Below are positions 43,765-53,860 of a DNA stretch of 64,000 nt, in pieces; within the stretch, counting starts at the first letter, position 1, and each line of letters starts with the position of its first letter. Position numbers and translations under genes: made by a program. This DNA comes from Shewanella baltica (lineage in GTDB: Bacteria > Pseudomonadota > Gammaproteobacteria > Enterobacterales > Shewanellaceae). The stretch spans positions 4,154,001 through 4,218,000 of the forward strand of contig NZ_UGYM01000002.1 of assembly GCF_900456975.1 (NCBI RefSeq). Direction: 5' to 3'. The notes under the pieces are model-generated. The model worked only from the letters and a program-made list of their open reading frames with translations, was not told the DNA's origin and did no database searches.

Positions 43765-44613
43765 TTGAAATCCACCTTAGTCGCTCAACCTTGGCTCGGC
43801 GCACTGCTCTTGCTGATGACGCTTCAAGCCCCGCTCGCCAATGCCTTTTCCAGTTCAGACGCCTGCGTGATTACCATGGGGTATCGCACCAGCGAACGCT
43901 TACCTTTTATTGAAGATGAGCCCAATAACACGGGATTTTATCACGACCTTTATCAAGCGGCAGCGGACAAGATTGGCTGCAAACTCAATGTAGTGCGCGC
44001 ACCTAAATTACGCATACTGCGGGATCTCAAGCTCGGCAATATCGACTTTTATCCCGGGCTTAACTTCACCGAAGATCGGGCTAAATACGCGCATTTTATC
44101 CCTAATGGACTTTCAGAACGCGCCATAGGCATTAGCCGTGCGGGGGCCGCCGATATTCGCTCGATTGAGCAGTTGGTCAACAACAAGATGACCCTCTTAA
44201 TCGCCCCCGGCAGTTACGACTTTGGCGGCCTGCCGGACAAAATACAAGTACGTAAACCGCCTGAACTCAATGTGTCTAAAGCCTTGGATTATTTGCTTAC
44301 TAACCAAGGGGATTTTTTCATCTACGATCAAACCACACTGCATTATTACCTTAACGATCGCGACCCCACTCAGTTCAAACTCCACTATAACTGCTGCCAA
44401 TCAGCGCAGGAAATGTACCTCGGCTTCTCTAAAAAAAGCCGCCACTACCGCGGTAGGCACAACCCTAACTATCGCGCCGAAAACCCCATCAGCCCAGACA
44501 ATAATCCCACAGTGTTAGCGCCTGATTCTAAAGCTTTCCAGTTTGCCAAAGCACTCGCTGCCATGGATTCCCAAGGCGAAACTCAGCGGCTGTATAGCAA
44601 GTATTTTGGTTAG
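43765..44613 (+). CDS. periplasmic solute-binding protein, family 3 type
   Basis: A 282-residue exported protein. A signal peptide (ends PLANA) precedes a bilobal binding domain: ITMGYRTSERLPFIEDEPNNTGFYHDLYQAAADKIGC, then LKLGNIDFYPGLNFTEDRAKYAHF, then FFIYDQTTLHYYL. It resembles amino-acid-type (SBP_bac_3) proteins seen in Shewanella without an adjacent ABC transporter, so it may feed a sensor or an unlinked permease. The start codon is TTG, well supported by AAGGAG six bases upstream. Ligand unknown. Confidence 0.8.
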   Translation: MKSTLVAQPWLGALLLLMTLQAPLANAFSSSDACVITMGYRTSERLPFIEDEPNNTGFYHDLYQAAADKIGCKLNVVRAPKLRILRDLKLGNIDFYPGLNFTEDRAKYAHFIPNGLSERAIGISRAGAADIRSIEQLVNNKMTLLIAPGSYDFGGLPDKIQVRKPPELNVSKALDYLLTNQGDFFIYDQTTLHYYLNDRDPTQFKLHYNCCQSAQEMYLGFSKKSRHYRGRHNPNYRAENPISPDNNPTVLAPDSKAFQFAKALAAMDSQGETQRLYSKYFG

Positions 44614-44882
44614 CTCAAGTCTTAAAAACTCACGCCTCCTCTAACGGCCGATAAAGCAGGATTCCATTGATGTGCTTATCGATGATTGATGAGCACAATG
44701 TTTAAAGAGTCAAAGAAAATCATGGCCTAAGTGATTCAAGTGCGAGGAATTTACCTTCTGCTCAAGCTCAATTCTGTTTTTAACCCGCTTTGTTGCCCTC
44801 TGCGACAATATGCCGCACCTGTCACTCATAGATGCTCTTTATAATGCAGCGCAATTAATCCAAGTGAATGGAAGACAATAAG

Positions 44883-47024
44883 ATGGCTGCAAATTCTGCG
44901 TATTTATCTCACCCGTTTAAAACTTCAGTAATTTCCTCATCCCTCGCAATCGCCATGGGCTTATCGCTAGCGCCACAGGCAATGGCCGATGACAGCGAAT
45001 TAGCCAATATTGAACGCTTAGAAGTCCACGGCCAACAGACCGAAAACCGCAACACGCTAGGTTCGGCTGAAAACCTGCTGAAAGGACAAGGAGTAGATTT
45101 CTCCGAAGCGGGTGGCGTATCAGCTCTGCCTATTCTCAATGGCATGATGGGCGATCGCATTAAAGTGTTAGTTGATGGTGCGGACATTACAGCTTCCTGC
45201 GCCAATCAAATGAATCCACCGCTGTCCTATATTTCCGCCAATCAAGTCACCACAGCCGAAGTGATTGCGGGTGTATCGCCAGTCAGCGCGGGTGGCGACA
45301 ATATCGCGGGTGTGATCAAAGTCAGCAGCCTTAATCCTAAATTTGGCGAAAGCGATAGCATCAAGTGGAATAACGGCGATATCTCAACGGGATACCGCAG
45401 CGTGAGTGATACCTTGCTACTGGGCACCAATGCCACAGTTGCCAGCAAAAATATCAGCCTAAGCTATCAAGGCGCCTATGAAGATGCCAACAGCTATAAA
45501 GATGGCAATGGCGATAAAGTCATCGATACCCTGTACCGCGCACAAAACCATGCATTGACCGCCGCATGGCGCGATGAGACTCAACAAGTCGCCATCAAAC
45601 TGACCCATCAGAATATTCCATTTCAAGGTTTTGCTAACCAATACATGGATATGACGGATAACAAGAGTTACGGTGCCCTCGCCCATTATCAACTTAAACT
45701 CGACGATGACGGCGAGTTCAGCGCCCAATTCAATTGGCACGGCGTGAAACACGAGATGGGCTTTTTCACCCCAGAAAAAACCGGCAAGATGCCGATGAAC
45801 ACAGAAGGCGATGACTACAGCTATCAACTGCACTGGCGCTTGCCAATGGGCGATGACAGTACCTTACTGGTCGGCCAAGAATTCTATAGCTACCACCTCG
45901 ACGATGTGTGGCCTGCGGTGCCAGGCACTATGATGGCGCCGAATGATTACATCAACATCAATGATGGCGAACGTCGTCGCGCCGCCGTTTATGGCGAATG
46001 GCAGCAAGATTTGAGTCCAAGCTGGTGGTTATCGGCGGGTGTTCGCTTTGAGTATGTCACCACCAATACCGGTGAAGTCCAAGCTTATAGCCCTAGCTCT
46101 ATGATAGGAGCGCCAATGATGGGCATGCCGAATATGGATGCCGCTGCGGCGCAGGCCTTTAACGAGATGGACACAGAGCGTAATGATGATCTGATTGACG
46201 CCACTTTACTGGCTCGCTATCAATTATCGACCAATCAACAACTTGAGTTTGGTTTAGCCCGCAAGAATCGTGCACCGAATCTGTACGAGCGTTACAGTTG
46301 GGGCCGCGGCACTATGGCAACCACTATGATAGGTTGGTATGGCGATGGTAATGGTTATGTGGGTAATCCAGATCTAAAGCCAGAAACTGCCCACACCCTG
46401 AGCGCAGCCTACAAATATAACGGTGATAGCTGGCAAGTCTCGACCACAGCTTGGTACACAGCGGTGACTGACTATATCGATGCCGAAGTGATTGGTAGCT
46501 TCAGTCGCACTAGCTCAGCTGATGGCAAACGCAATATTCTTCAATTCACTAACTTAGATGCCAATCTCTATGGTGCACGTTTTAATGCGCTCTATCAGTT
46601 TGCCGAAACCAGCACAGGTAAATGGCAAGTGTTAGGCAAAGTAAATGTGACCCGTGGTGAGCGAGATGAAGGCAATGAGCCTTTATATCAAATCAAGCCG
46701 CTGCAAACCGAGCTGGCACTGCAACATCAACTCGGTAACTGGGAAAATAGTCTTTCATGGCAATGGGTTGCGACCAAAGATCGCGTGGATGACCGCCGCC
46801 TTGAAAATGAAACCGATAGCTACTCCTTGCTTAACTTAAACAGCAGCATGAAATGGCAGGATCTGACTGTCACCTTCGCGGTGAATAACCTATTCGACAG
46901 CTACTATGAGCTGCCACTAGGCGGTGTGAGTGTAGCGGAATTTAAGGCCGATAATACCAATGGCTTTAAGCAGATTGCCGGTGCAGGTCGCTCGTTCGAA
47001 CTCAGCGCAAGCTATGCGTTTTAA
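44883..47024 (+). CDS. OprC/NosA-like TonB-dependent copper receptor
   Basis: A 713-residue outer-membrane receptor with a signal peptide (ends QAMA), a plug domain (about 45-165) and a 22-strand barrel ending SFELSASYAF. In the plug, DGADITASCANQMNPPLSYIS contains Cys106 and Met110. This CxxxM pair is the arrangement that binds copper in Pseudomonas OprC. Further Met-rich loops (MIGAPMMGMPNMD near residue 405; VPGTMMAPND) could contribute ligands. Copper uptake is therefore likely, though inferred. The start at 44883 lies eight bases after GGAAG; the upstream ATG at 44868 includes that site in the coding region. Confidence 0.88.
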   Translation: MAANSAYLSHPFKTSVISSSLAIAMGLSLAPQAMADDSELANIERLEVHGQQTENRNTLGSAENLLKGQGVDFSEAGGVSALPILNGMMGDRIKVLVDGADITASCANQMNPPLSYISANQVTTAEVIAGVSPVSAGGDNIAGVIKVSSLNPKFGESDSIKWNNGDISTGYRSVSDTLLLGTNATVASKNISLSYQGAYEDANSYKDGNGDKVIDTLYRAQNHALTAAWRDETQQVAIKLTHQNIPFQGFANQYMDMTDNKSYGALAHYQLKLDDDGEFSAQFNWHGVKHEMGFFTPEKTGKMPMNTEGDDYSYQLHWRLPMGDDSTLLVGQEFYSYHLDDVWPAVPGTMMAPNDYININDGERRRAAVYGEWQQDLSPSWWLSAGVRFEYVTTNTGEVQAYSPSSMIGAPMMGMPNMDAAAAQAFNEMDTERNDDLIDATLLARYQLSTNQQLEFGLARKNRAPNLYERYSWGRGTMATTMIGWYGDGNGYVGNPDLKPETAHTLSAAYKYNGDSWQVSTTAWYTAVTDYIDAEVIGSFSRTSSADGKRNILQFTNLDANLYGARFNALYQFAETSTGKWQVLGKVNVTRGERDEGNEPLYQIKPLQTELALQHQLGNWENSLSWQWVATKDRVDDRRLENETDSYSLLNLNSSMKWQDLTVTFAVNNLFDSYYELPLGGVSVAEFKADNTNGFKQIAGAGRSFELSASYAF

Positions 47025-47098
47025 CGACTGATTTTTAACGGCATGGATTTGTGACGATACCGCTGATTAGGGCGAATAGCCCTAATCGGCGCGTTAAA

Positions 47099-47142
47099 CA
47101 AAAAGGGCAAGCAGATTAAGTGATTAATCGCTTGCCCTTTTT
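47099..47142. terminator. strong terminator after the copper receptor
   Basis: AAAAAGGGCAAGC and GCTTGCCCTTTTTT form a 13-bp stem around an AT-rich loop, with tails for both strands. It ends the receptor transcript and the convergent pmbA. A second small hairpin (GATTAGGGC/GCCCTAATC) lies just before it, at about 47066-47091. Confidence 0.9.
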
Positions 47143-47245
47143 TATGCTCAAACCATATTCATGTTACTGACGCTAAAGCACTGGCACTAAAACGCTGAGA
47201 CGACTTAAGCGCTATGCAGCACGGCTGAATGAGTGAGACTATGGA

Positions 47246-48589
47246 TTAGTTACCCGCAATCTTCATTTCAGATAACAAGATGCCGCCGGTACGAATCGAT
47301 GAGCGCAAATCAAAATCCTTACTCACGGCTTGCACGCCACGGAACATCTCTTTTAAGTTACCCGCGATAGTGATCTCTTCCACTGGATATTGGATCTCAC
47401 CGTTTTCAACGTAGAAACCTGCCGCACCACGGGAATAATCGCCCGTTACCATGTTCACACCTTGGCCCATAACTTCGGTCACAATCAAACCTGTGCCCAT
47501 GTCTTTTACCAATTCGTCGAAGGTTTGGCCTGTGTGGCCAAGGGTCCAGTTATAGATACCGCCCGCATGACCCGTGTTGGTTAAGCCTAACTTGCGCGCC
47601 GAGTAGCTGGTCAGCAAATAGGTTTCTAACATGCCGCGATCGATGATACGTCTATCTTGAGTCGACACGCCTTCGCTGTCGTAGTTCGCGCTCGCCAGTG
47701 CGCCCAGTAAATGCGGCTGTTCTTCAATATTGAACCAATCGGGGAAGATTTGGGTGTTGATCGAATCCAATAAGAAACTGGATTTACGGTATAAACTGCC
47801 GCCGCTGATAGCACCGATAAAGTGGCCGATTAACCCTGTGGCGATATCTGGAGCCAATAAAATAGGTAAACGCGTTGTCGCAATCTTACGCGCACCGAGG
47901 CGACTGACTGTCTTCTCGGCTGTTTTTAAACCGACGGTTTCAGGCGCAAGCATCTCGCTGAATTTACGGGCGATAGTGTAATCGTAATCCCGTTGCATAT
48001 TGCCTTCGCTATCTTCACCGATCACGCTGCAACTTAAGCTATAACGCGAGCTGCAATACCCGTTTAAGAAACCGTGGCTGTTGCCATACACTTTAACCGC
48101 AGTGTGGGCATTGGCACTGGCGCCGTCGGAATTATTAATGCGCGGATCGGCATCGAGTGCCGCAGTTTCGGCGCGGATCGCCAGTTGGGCTAACTCATCG
48201 GGGGAAATATCTTGTGGATAATACAGCTGAAGATCGCGGATCTGAGTTGCCATCAAGGCTTTATCGGCAAGACCACTGAAAGGATCGGGCGAAGTGTAAC
48301 GGGCAATATCGTCAGCCGCTTTCACCGCTAAGGCGATGGCCTCTGGACTTAAATCCGACGTTGATGAACTGCCCTTGCAACCATCGCGGTAAACCGTAAT
48401 GCCTAAGGCACCATCTTTATTAAATTCAACGGTTTCAACTTCTTTTAAACGGGTAGAAACCGACAAACCTTGTTGTTTACTGATCGCCACTTCGGCAGCG
48501 TTCGTTCCTAATTTGTTGGCATATTCCAGCGCCACGGCCACCGCATCTTTCAGCGCGCCCAATTCACTATCGATTCTGTTCAAAGACAC
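47246..48589 (-). CDS. pmbA: metalloprotease partner PmbA (TldE)
   Basis: A 447-residue member of the TldD/PmbA family. It lacks the HExxxH zinc motif, as expected for the PmbA partner. Landmarks include AVEVAISKQQGLSVSTR near the N-terminus, GALASANYDSEGVSTQDRRIIDRGMLETYLLTSYSARKLG and the C-terminal EITIAGNLKEMFRGV. With TldD it forms the heterodimeric protease that degrades unfolded peptides, processes microcin B17 and contributes to CcdA turnover. TldD is encoded at 58962-60410 in this window. It is divergent from darP. Confidence 0.93.
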   Translation of the reverse strand: MSLNRIDSELGALKDAVAVALEYANKLGTNAAEVAISKQQGLSVSTRLKEVETVEFNKDGALGITVYRDGCKGSSSTSDLSPEAIALAVKAADDIARYTSPDPFSGLADKALMATQIRDLQLYYPQDISPDELAQLAIRAETAALDADPRINNSDGASANAHTAVKVYGNSHGFLNGYCSSRYSLSCSVIGEDSEGNMQRDYDYTIARKFSEMLAPETVGLKTAEKTVSRLGARKIATTRLPILLAPDIATGLIGHFIGAISGGSLYRKSSFLLDSINTQIFPDWFNIEEQPHLLGALASANYDSEGVSTQDRRIIDRGMLETYLLTSYSARKLGLTNTGHAGGIYNWTLGHTGQTFDELVKDMGTGLIVTEVMGQGVNMVTGDYSRGAAGFYVENGEIQYPVEEITIAGNLKEMFRGVQAVSKDFDLRSSIRTGGILLSEMKIAGN

Positions 48590-48795
48590 AAAGCTACTCT
48601 TTCGTTGTCGGCAATGACGCTAGCATAACAAACACAAATCCCATTCACATTAATTATTAGCGTAACATTGAGTCGCAGCTCAATACTAGGCTAAGGTGCA
48701 AAAGGGCTCTGGTCTTTGTTTCAACACATTCACCTAGGCGATTTTTGGCTGGAGATGTTATTATTAGCCAGTTATTTACTTGAGGTTTTATCTAT

Positions 48796-49332
48796 ATGAA
48801 GATTGTTGGTGATTCAGAACATTTTAAACAGCCCTACGACATAGATGAAGATTATGTCAGCAGTAAAACAACGGACAAGCGTGATAGCGAAGCCGTGCAA
48901 AAAGTCGGTATGGAGCTTGTTTCACTGAGCAAGACTCAGCTAGATAAAATCGAGCTGGATGAGTTTTTGTACGACGCTATCCTGCAAACACGCAAAATCA
49001 AGGTTAATACTGAGGCGTATCGTCGCCACATGCAGTATATCGGCAAATTGATGCGTAATTTTGATATCGAGCCTATTAAGGCTTCACTCGCTATCGTGTT
49101 GAATAAAAACAACAACGAAACTGCGAAGTTGCAGATGTTCGAAAAAATGCGTGAACGCTTACTCAGCCAAGGTGATGCTGAAATTCAAACCTTAGTTGAG
49201 CATTATCCGCAATTAGACAGACAAAAACTGCGTACTTTGGTGCGTCAAGCGACCAAAGAACTGGCCAAAGGTCCAGAATCAAAATCATCTAAAGAGCTGT
49301 TTAAATATCTACGCAGCGAAATCCAAGACTAA
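48796..49332 (+). CDS. darP: ribosome biogenesis factor DarP (YjgA, DUF615)
   Basis: A 178-residue, highly charged helical protein of the YjgA/DUF615 family that associates with late 50S precursors. KTQLDKIELDEFLYDAILQTRKIKVNTEAYRRHMQYIGKLMR is the conserved core, and the C-terminus has RQKLRTLVRQATKEL. It is typically next to pmbA in gammaproteobacteria, as here (divergent, 206 bases between). The start is the first Met, at MKIVGDSEHF. Confidence 0.93.
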   Translation: MKIVGDSEHFKQPYDIDEDYVSSKTTDKRDSEAVQKVGMELVSLSKTQLDKIELDEFLYDAILQTRKIKVNTEAYRRHMQYIGKLMRNFDIEPIKASLAIVLNKNNNETAKLQMFEKMRERLLSQGDAEIQTLVEHYPQLDRQKLRTLVRQATKELAKGPESKSSKELFKYLRSEIQD

Positions 49333-49361
49333 TTAACTTCAGCCCCACAAGGATGTTGCTT

Positions 49362-51872
49362 ATGCGACTTAGCAAAACGTTATGTAGCCTAGCTTTGCTT
49401 TTTATTGGACTATTTGGACTCGGGGCCTGTAACGGCCCTGCGGACGAAGATAACGGTGGCACAGATGCCACTGACGGTATCTATAAACTGTCTATCGACT
49501 TTAAGACCTTATCGGGTTCTGAATGCGGCAGTGTTACTTCACTCCAAAGTTTCCCTAAAGACACAGGTTTTTGCGCAGTCGCGAAGTTAAAGAAAGGCTC
49601 AGCTACAGTGAGCAAGCAGAAAGTCGACTTTACGACAGACCTTGGTGTATTAACACCTAATAGCAAACTAACAGACAATAACGGTGAAGCCATTATTATC
49701 GTTAGTAATCCTGATTTACTTGTCAATGCAGGGATAATTACTGCAACGACAACCCCAAATGATTCCACAACGGCGCTAACAGCTACCCGCAATTTTGAGT
49801 TTTTAGTTGTTAGCGATGGTACCTCTCCTGCCGTTCCTAAACTCAGCGCCAGTATTTTAAATAGCTCAGCCTTAGTGACTCGCTTCAAAGTCGATGAGTC
49901 GGTACAACTGCAAGCCATATTGCTCGATAGTGAAAGCAACGGCATCGAAGGCGCGAAAGTGACGTTCGCCGCAGGTTCTGCAGCGCTGAATCCTGCAAGT
50001 GCGCTGACCAACACCCAAGGTATTGCGCAGGTGCCCTATACGCCAAGTGCAACTGAGTTAGGGGCAAACTCCCTCACAGTAACAGTGGACTATCAAGGTC
50101 AATCGTTGCAAACCAGCAGTCTGTATGAAGTTTTGAGTAAAGATGCCGTCAATCAAGAAGGTACGCTGAAACTCGGCTCATTCAATGGCGCTGTCTTTAC
50201 TGAAGGTAAACTGGCGAGCACCTTAACCGCCGATGCCAATGGCGCATATAAGATCAGCGCAGGCGGCAGCTTTGGGGTGACCGCAAGTTTAGTCTTAGAG
50301 GCCAATGACGGTACTATTACCCGAGTGCAAACCCCCTCTTCCATCAGCTTTAGCTCAGATTGCACCAGCAGTAATAGTGCGACACTCGATACCCCAGTTA
50401 CGACCTTATCGGGTAATGCGAGCTCAACCTTCCAAGACACAAGTTGCAGTGGCAACAGTGAACGTAGCGACCAAATCATCGCCACGACAGTAGCAGGCAA
50501 TCAGACGCTAACGGCAAATTTCCCGTTCACACTGCAACGCCAAACGCTTGCCAGCTTAAGTTTTGAGTCAGCAGAGCCAGCACAAATTCGCATTAAAGGT
50601 GCGGGCGGCACTGGTGCAAGCGAATCCTCTTTAGTCAGCTTCAAAGTCACCAGCGCCAATGGCCAACCCGCAGCGCAGCAAGAAGTCAGCTTTACCTTAG
50701 ACACTGTGGTTGGTGGTTTAAGTTTTGCTAATGGCACTGCGAATGCGCAAAGCCTGACTAACTCCCAAGGTATCGCCAGTGTGCGCGTATTATCCGGCAC
50801 TGTCCCCACACCTGTGCGCGTGGTCGCTACTGCGGTGGATACTGATACTAAAGAAGTCATCACTAGCCAGTCAGAGCAACTCACAGTCAATACCGGCTTG
50901 CCGCAACAGCTTGGGTTTAGCCTATCAACGACAGTATTCAATCCAGAAGCGGGTGACTTTAATGGTGAAACCGCAACGATCACCATTCGAGCCTCCGATA
51001 GTTTTGGCAATCCAGCACCCGATGATACTGCTGTCAACTTCACGACAGAAGGTGGTAGCATAACCTCTCCATGTTTAACTAAAAATGGGACTTGTAGCGT
51101 TGTTTGGACTTCACAAACGGCACGCGTACCCGATCACCGCATCACGATTCTCGCTTATGCCTTAGGTCACGAAACCTTCTTCGATACCAATGGCAATAAC
51201 ATCTTTGATGATGCCGATATCAGTAAAGACATCAATGGCACGCCCGTGACTGACTTGGCTTGTTTAACAAATTCAGGCGTTGCAAAAAAATGCACAGGCA
51301 ATGGTATGGACATCGAAGCCTATCTTCCTAGTGGTTTTAGTGATCTAGGTGATGCGTTTAGGGATGACAATGAAGATGGCATTAGGAATTCAGCCGAACC
51401 ATTTTGGAATACTCAAGCAAAAGAATATAGTTTTGCCGATGGTAAATTTAACGGTCCACAATGCGAAAGCGCACTCTGCGGCAAAGGCCAAGCCAATAAA
51501 ACCTATATCCGCAAAGCCTTAGTAATGAGCATGTCAGGCTCACAGGCTTATATCAGTGTGATGCAAGACGGTGTGTTATTGCCGAGTGTGAATGACATCA
51601 AACCTGTCGCCGTTGGTGCTAGCTCTGAGTTTGTCGTTTATGTCCACGACAGTGCGAATCAAATCATGCCTGCTAACACAAGTATCGAACTTTGCGTCGA
51701 TTGTGCTGGAGCGCCTAAAACCTTCGAAGTGCCCAATACTGTTTATGCGAAAGGCAGTCTAGGTTCGCCGCTGAAATTTACAGCATCGGCCAACGCCAGT
51801 GTATCGCTGAAAGTCACAACCCCTAAAAATGTGGTCACTGACAACTTAGGTTTCACTGTGCCATCGCTTTAA
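49362..51872 (+). CDS. large Ig-like-domain lipoprotein
   Basis: An 836-residue predicted lipoprotein with lipobox LGAC (Cys about 23). Several bacterial Ig-like (Big_1/invasin-type) repeats follow, marked by TNAQGIAQVPYT and TNSQGIASVRVL turns and long Ser/Thr-rich strands. Near the C-terminal third are DTNGNNIFDDADISKD and DDNEDGIRNSAEP, EF-hand/dockerin-like calcium loops. Paired Cys occur through the chain. Such proteins often mediate adhesion or cell-surface interactions; the specific role is unknown. The start at 49362 lies at normal spacing after AAGGA; the ATG at 49353 abuts it. Confidence 0.8.
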   Translation: MRLSKTLCSLALLFIGLFGLGACNGPADEDNGGTDATDGIYKLSIDFKTLSGSECGSVTSLQSFPKDTGFCAVAKLKKGSATVSKQKVDFTTDLGVLTPNSKLTDNNGEAIIIVSNPDLLVNAGIITATTTPNDSTTALTATRNFEFLVVSDGTSPAVPKLSASILNSSALVTRFKVDESVQLQAILLDSESNGIEGAKVTFAAGSAALNPASALTNTQGIAQVPYTPSATELGANSLTVTVDYQGQSLQTSSLYEVLSKDAVNQEGTLKLGSFNGAVFTEGKLASTLTADANGAYKISAGGSFGVTASLVLEANDGTITRVQTPSSISFSSDCTSSNSATLDTPVTTLSGNASSTFQDTSCSGNSERSDQIIATTVAGNQTLTANFPFTLQRQTLASLSFESAEPAQIRIKGAGGTGASESSLVSFKVTSANGQPAAQQEVSFTLDTVVGGLSFANGTANAQSLTNSQGIASVRVLSGTVPTPVRVVATAVDTDTKEVITSQSEQLTVNTGLPQQLGFSLSTTVFNPEAGDFNGETATITIRASDSFGNPAPDDTAVNFTTEGGSITSPCLTKNGTCSVVWTSQTARVPDHRITILAYALGHETFFDTNGNNIFDDADISKDINGTPVTDLACLTNSGVAKKCTGNGMDIEAYLPSGFSDLGDAFRDDNEDGIRNSAEPFWNTQAKEYSFADGKFNGPQCESALCGKGQANKTYIRKALVMSMSGSQAYISVMQDGVLLPSVNDIKPVAVGASSEFVVYVHDSANQIMPANTSIELCVDCAGAPKTFEVPNTVYAKGSLGSPLKFTASANASVSLKVTTPKNVVTDNLGFTVPSL

Positions 51873-51890
51873 AACTCGATTAAGCAAACT

Positions 51891-51918
51891 GAAAAGACCC
51901 GCGAATGCGGGTCTTTTC
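51891..51918. terminator. terminator after the Ig-like lipoprotein
   Basis: GAAAAGACCCGC and GCGGGTCTTTTC form a 12-bp stem with a 4-base loop, 20 bases past the stop. Confidence 0.9.
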
Positions 51919-52009
51919 AATTGGACGTTTTATTAGAAGACTATGATGCCTCAATCAAACCGTTGTCAGTTGTTAGCAATAGCTGCGACTCTACAATCCT
52001 ATGCTGCAA

Positions 52010-53341
52010 CTAATTGTGTAACTCTACAGTTCGGCGTAAACGTAAGCTACGCAGGGCTAGATATAAGGCTCCCACTGCAGCCCAAATCAATCCCAATTCT
52101 AAAGACTGTGGCTCTAAGTTCGCCCAAAGTACCCCAATAGTGCCAGCGCCACACAGGGGCAATACTAAGTATTGCAGGTGATCCTTAAAGGATTGATTAC
52201 GTCGCTCCCTCACATAAAACTGCACAATGACGGCTAAGTTCACGAAGGTGAACGCCACTAAGGCGCCAAAGTTAACTAAGGCTAAGGCCATTTCCAAATC
52301 AAATGATACCGCAGACAGCGCTAGTGCCCCCACCAACAAAACATTAAATGCAGGGGTGCGCCACTTAGGGTGGATATAAGCAAACCCTTTACGTGGCAGC
52401 ATGTTGTCCCGTCCCATCACATACAAAATCCGTGCAACCCCAGCATGGGCAGCCATACCGGATGCCAACACCGCCACTGTAGTCGCCACTAATACGATGG
52501 ACTGGAATAGGTTTCCTCCAACGTAGAGTGCGATTTCGGGTAATACCGCATCAAGCTCCTGGAAGCGGGAAATATCGGGAAAATAAAGCTGAAGGAAATA
52601 AGACACGCCGACAAAAATCACCCCACCAATAAAGGCGGTCAACACAATCGCCCGCGGAATAACACGCTGCGCATCCTTCGTTTCTTCGGTCAGCGAACTC
52701 AAACCGTCAAAGCCGAGGAAGGAAAAACACAGAATAGTGGCGCCAGTAAATAACGGCACAATCGCCATATTCTCGGCATAAAATGGTCGCACGCTTGCAA
52801 TCGCACCTTCGCCTTCACCAAGGGAAATGCTATAGGCCATTAATGCAATAAACACGAGGATAATGGCGATTTGCACAAATACTATCACCCCATTAAAGTT
52901 AGCCACCAGATCAATCCCTTTAAGATTGAGCAGGGTCATTATGGTCACGAGTGCAAAAATGAAGATCCAAGGTTCAACAGTGGGGAACATGGCAGTTAAA
53001 TAGATTTTTGCCAGCAACATGTTGATCATTGGCATAAACATATAATCAAGTAGCGACGACCAGCCCACCATAAAACCGACATTCGGACTAAAGGTTTTCT
53101 GGGCGTAAGTGTAGGCTGATCCTGCGTAGGGATATTTACACACTAAGTGGCCATAACTGAATGCGGTAAACAAAACTCCCGCCAGCGCGAATAGATAAGA
53201 CGTAGCCACATGGCCAGAGGTAATCTCAGAAACAATACCAAAGGTGTCAAAAACAGCCATAGGTGTGAGATAGGCGAGCCCCATCACTACCACTTGCCAT
53301 AAATTGAGGGTCTGCTTCAAACCCGGTTTGTGTTGACTCAT
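52010..53341 (-). CDS. APC-family amino acid/polyamine permease (PuuP-like)
   Basis: A 443-residue membrane transporter with twelve hydrophobic segments. The start [37 protein letters not shown] carries the unwound helix-1 substrate region of APC permeases, and [16 protein letters not shown] is the helix-6 equivalent. It most resembles putrescine/polyamine importers of the PuuP type, but no catabolic genes are adjacent, so the substrate is uncertain. The start at 53341 follows GGGGG and overlaps the stop of an upstream 51-codon ORF by ATGA, so translation of the two is probably coupled. Confidence 0.85.
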   Translation of the reverse strand: MSQHKPGLKQTLNLWQVVVMGLAYLTPMAVFDTFGIVSEITSGHVATSYLFALAGVLFTAFSYGHLVCKYPYAGSAYTYAQKTFSPNVGFMVGWSSLLDYMFMPMINMLLAKIYLTAMFPTVEPWIFIFALVTIMTLLNLKGIDLVANFNGVIVFVQIAIILVFIALMAYSISLGEGEGAIASVRPFYAENMAIVPLFTGATILCFSFLGFDGLSSLTEETKDAQRVIPRAIVLTAFIGGVIFVGVSYFLQLYFPDISRFQELDAVLPEIALYVGGNLFQSIVLVATTVAVLASGMAAHAGVARILYVMGRDNMLPRKGFAYIHPKWRTPAFNVLLVGALALSAVSFDLEMALALVNFGALVAFTFVNLAVIVQFYVRERRNQSFKDHLQYLVLPLCGAGTIGVLWANLEPQSLELGLIWAAVGALYLALRSLRLRRTVELHN

Positions 53342-53493
53342 GAGCACGCCCCCATTGCACAGGGGTGAACAGCTAACCATGCATCTGCAATTGGTTCTGG
53401 CATGTGACTCACCATCAGCACTTTAGGCTTAATGGCTAACTCAACAACTTGATTTACGGCAATGACCGAAAATTCGGTGCACAACAGCCCCAT
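53338..53493 (-). CDS. novel 51-residue small protein coupled to the permease
   Basis: ATG at 53493 preceded by GAGGA with seven bases spacing; 51 codons; TGA overlapping the permease start as ATGA. The product begins [20 protein letters not shown] and contains [19 protein letters not shown], with three Cys (positions 5, 46, 50). No membrane segment is obvious and no family is recognised. The quality of its translation signals argues that it is either a real small protein or a leader peptide controlling the permease. Confidence 0.55.
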   Translation of the reverse strand: MGLLCTEFSVIAVNQVVELAIKPKVLMVSHMPEPIADAWLAVHPCAMGACS

Positions 53494-53860
53494 TGATTTG
53501 TCCTCATTAAAATAGGTTCAGCCGAACCTCATATCATTTCCGGATGTTTACCGGCCTCAATTGTTTTAAAACGCATACTCTCTAAATAAAAATAACCGAG
53601 ATACTGAGTACCTCGGCCATTTTTTCGGCGCGCATTCTCCCCCAAAACCCGCAAGAAGACAACCCAACAAGGACACTTTGCTGGCTATCTGCGCGATGAG
53701 AGCATTAAGTTAACTGAATAAAAGAGGTAACGATGGGGGACTAACGCGATTTTGAAAGCGTGATGAGATATTAATTTTTAACCCTGAAGGCGCGCATGTG
53801 GGATGCATGCCGCCATTAAGTATCTGAGAGAATGATGTTTAATTGATGAGCCAGAAAATA
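53494..53860. other. spacer between permease leader and efflux operon
   Basis: About 370 bases with no gene. CATGTGGGATGCATGCCGCC at 53796-53815 resembles the palindromic cores of the dispersed elements at 6640 and 27285. AACCGAGATACTGAGTACCTCGGCCATTTTTTC at about 53592-53625 contains CCGAGATACT/AGTACCTCGG, a hairpin with a T run on the plus strand. Given the gene orientations, its role is unclear. Confidence 0.4.
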
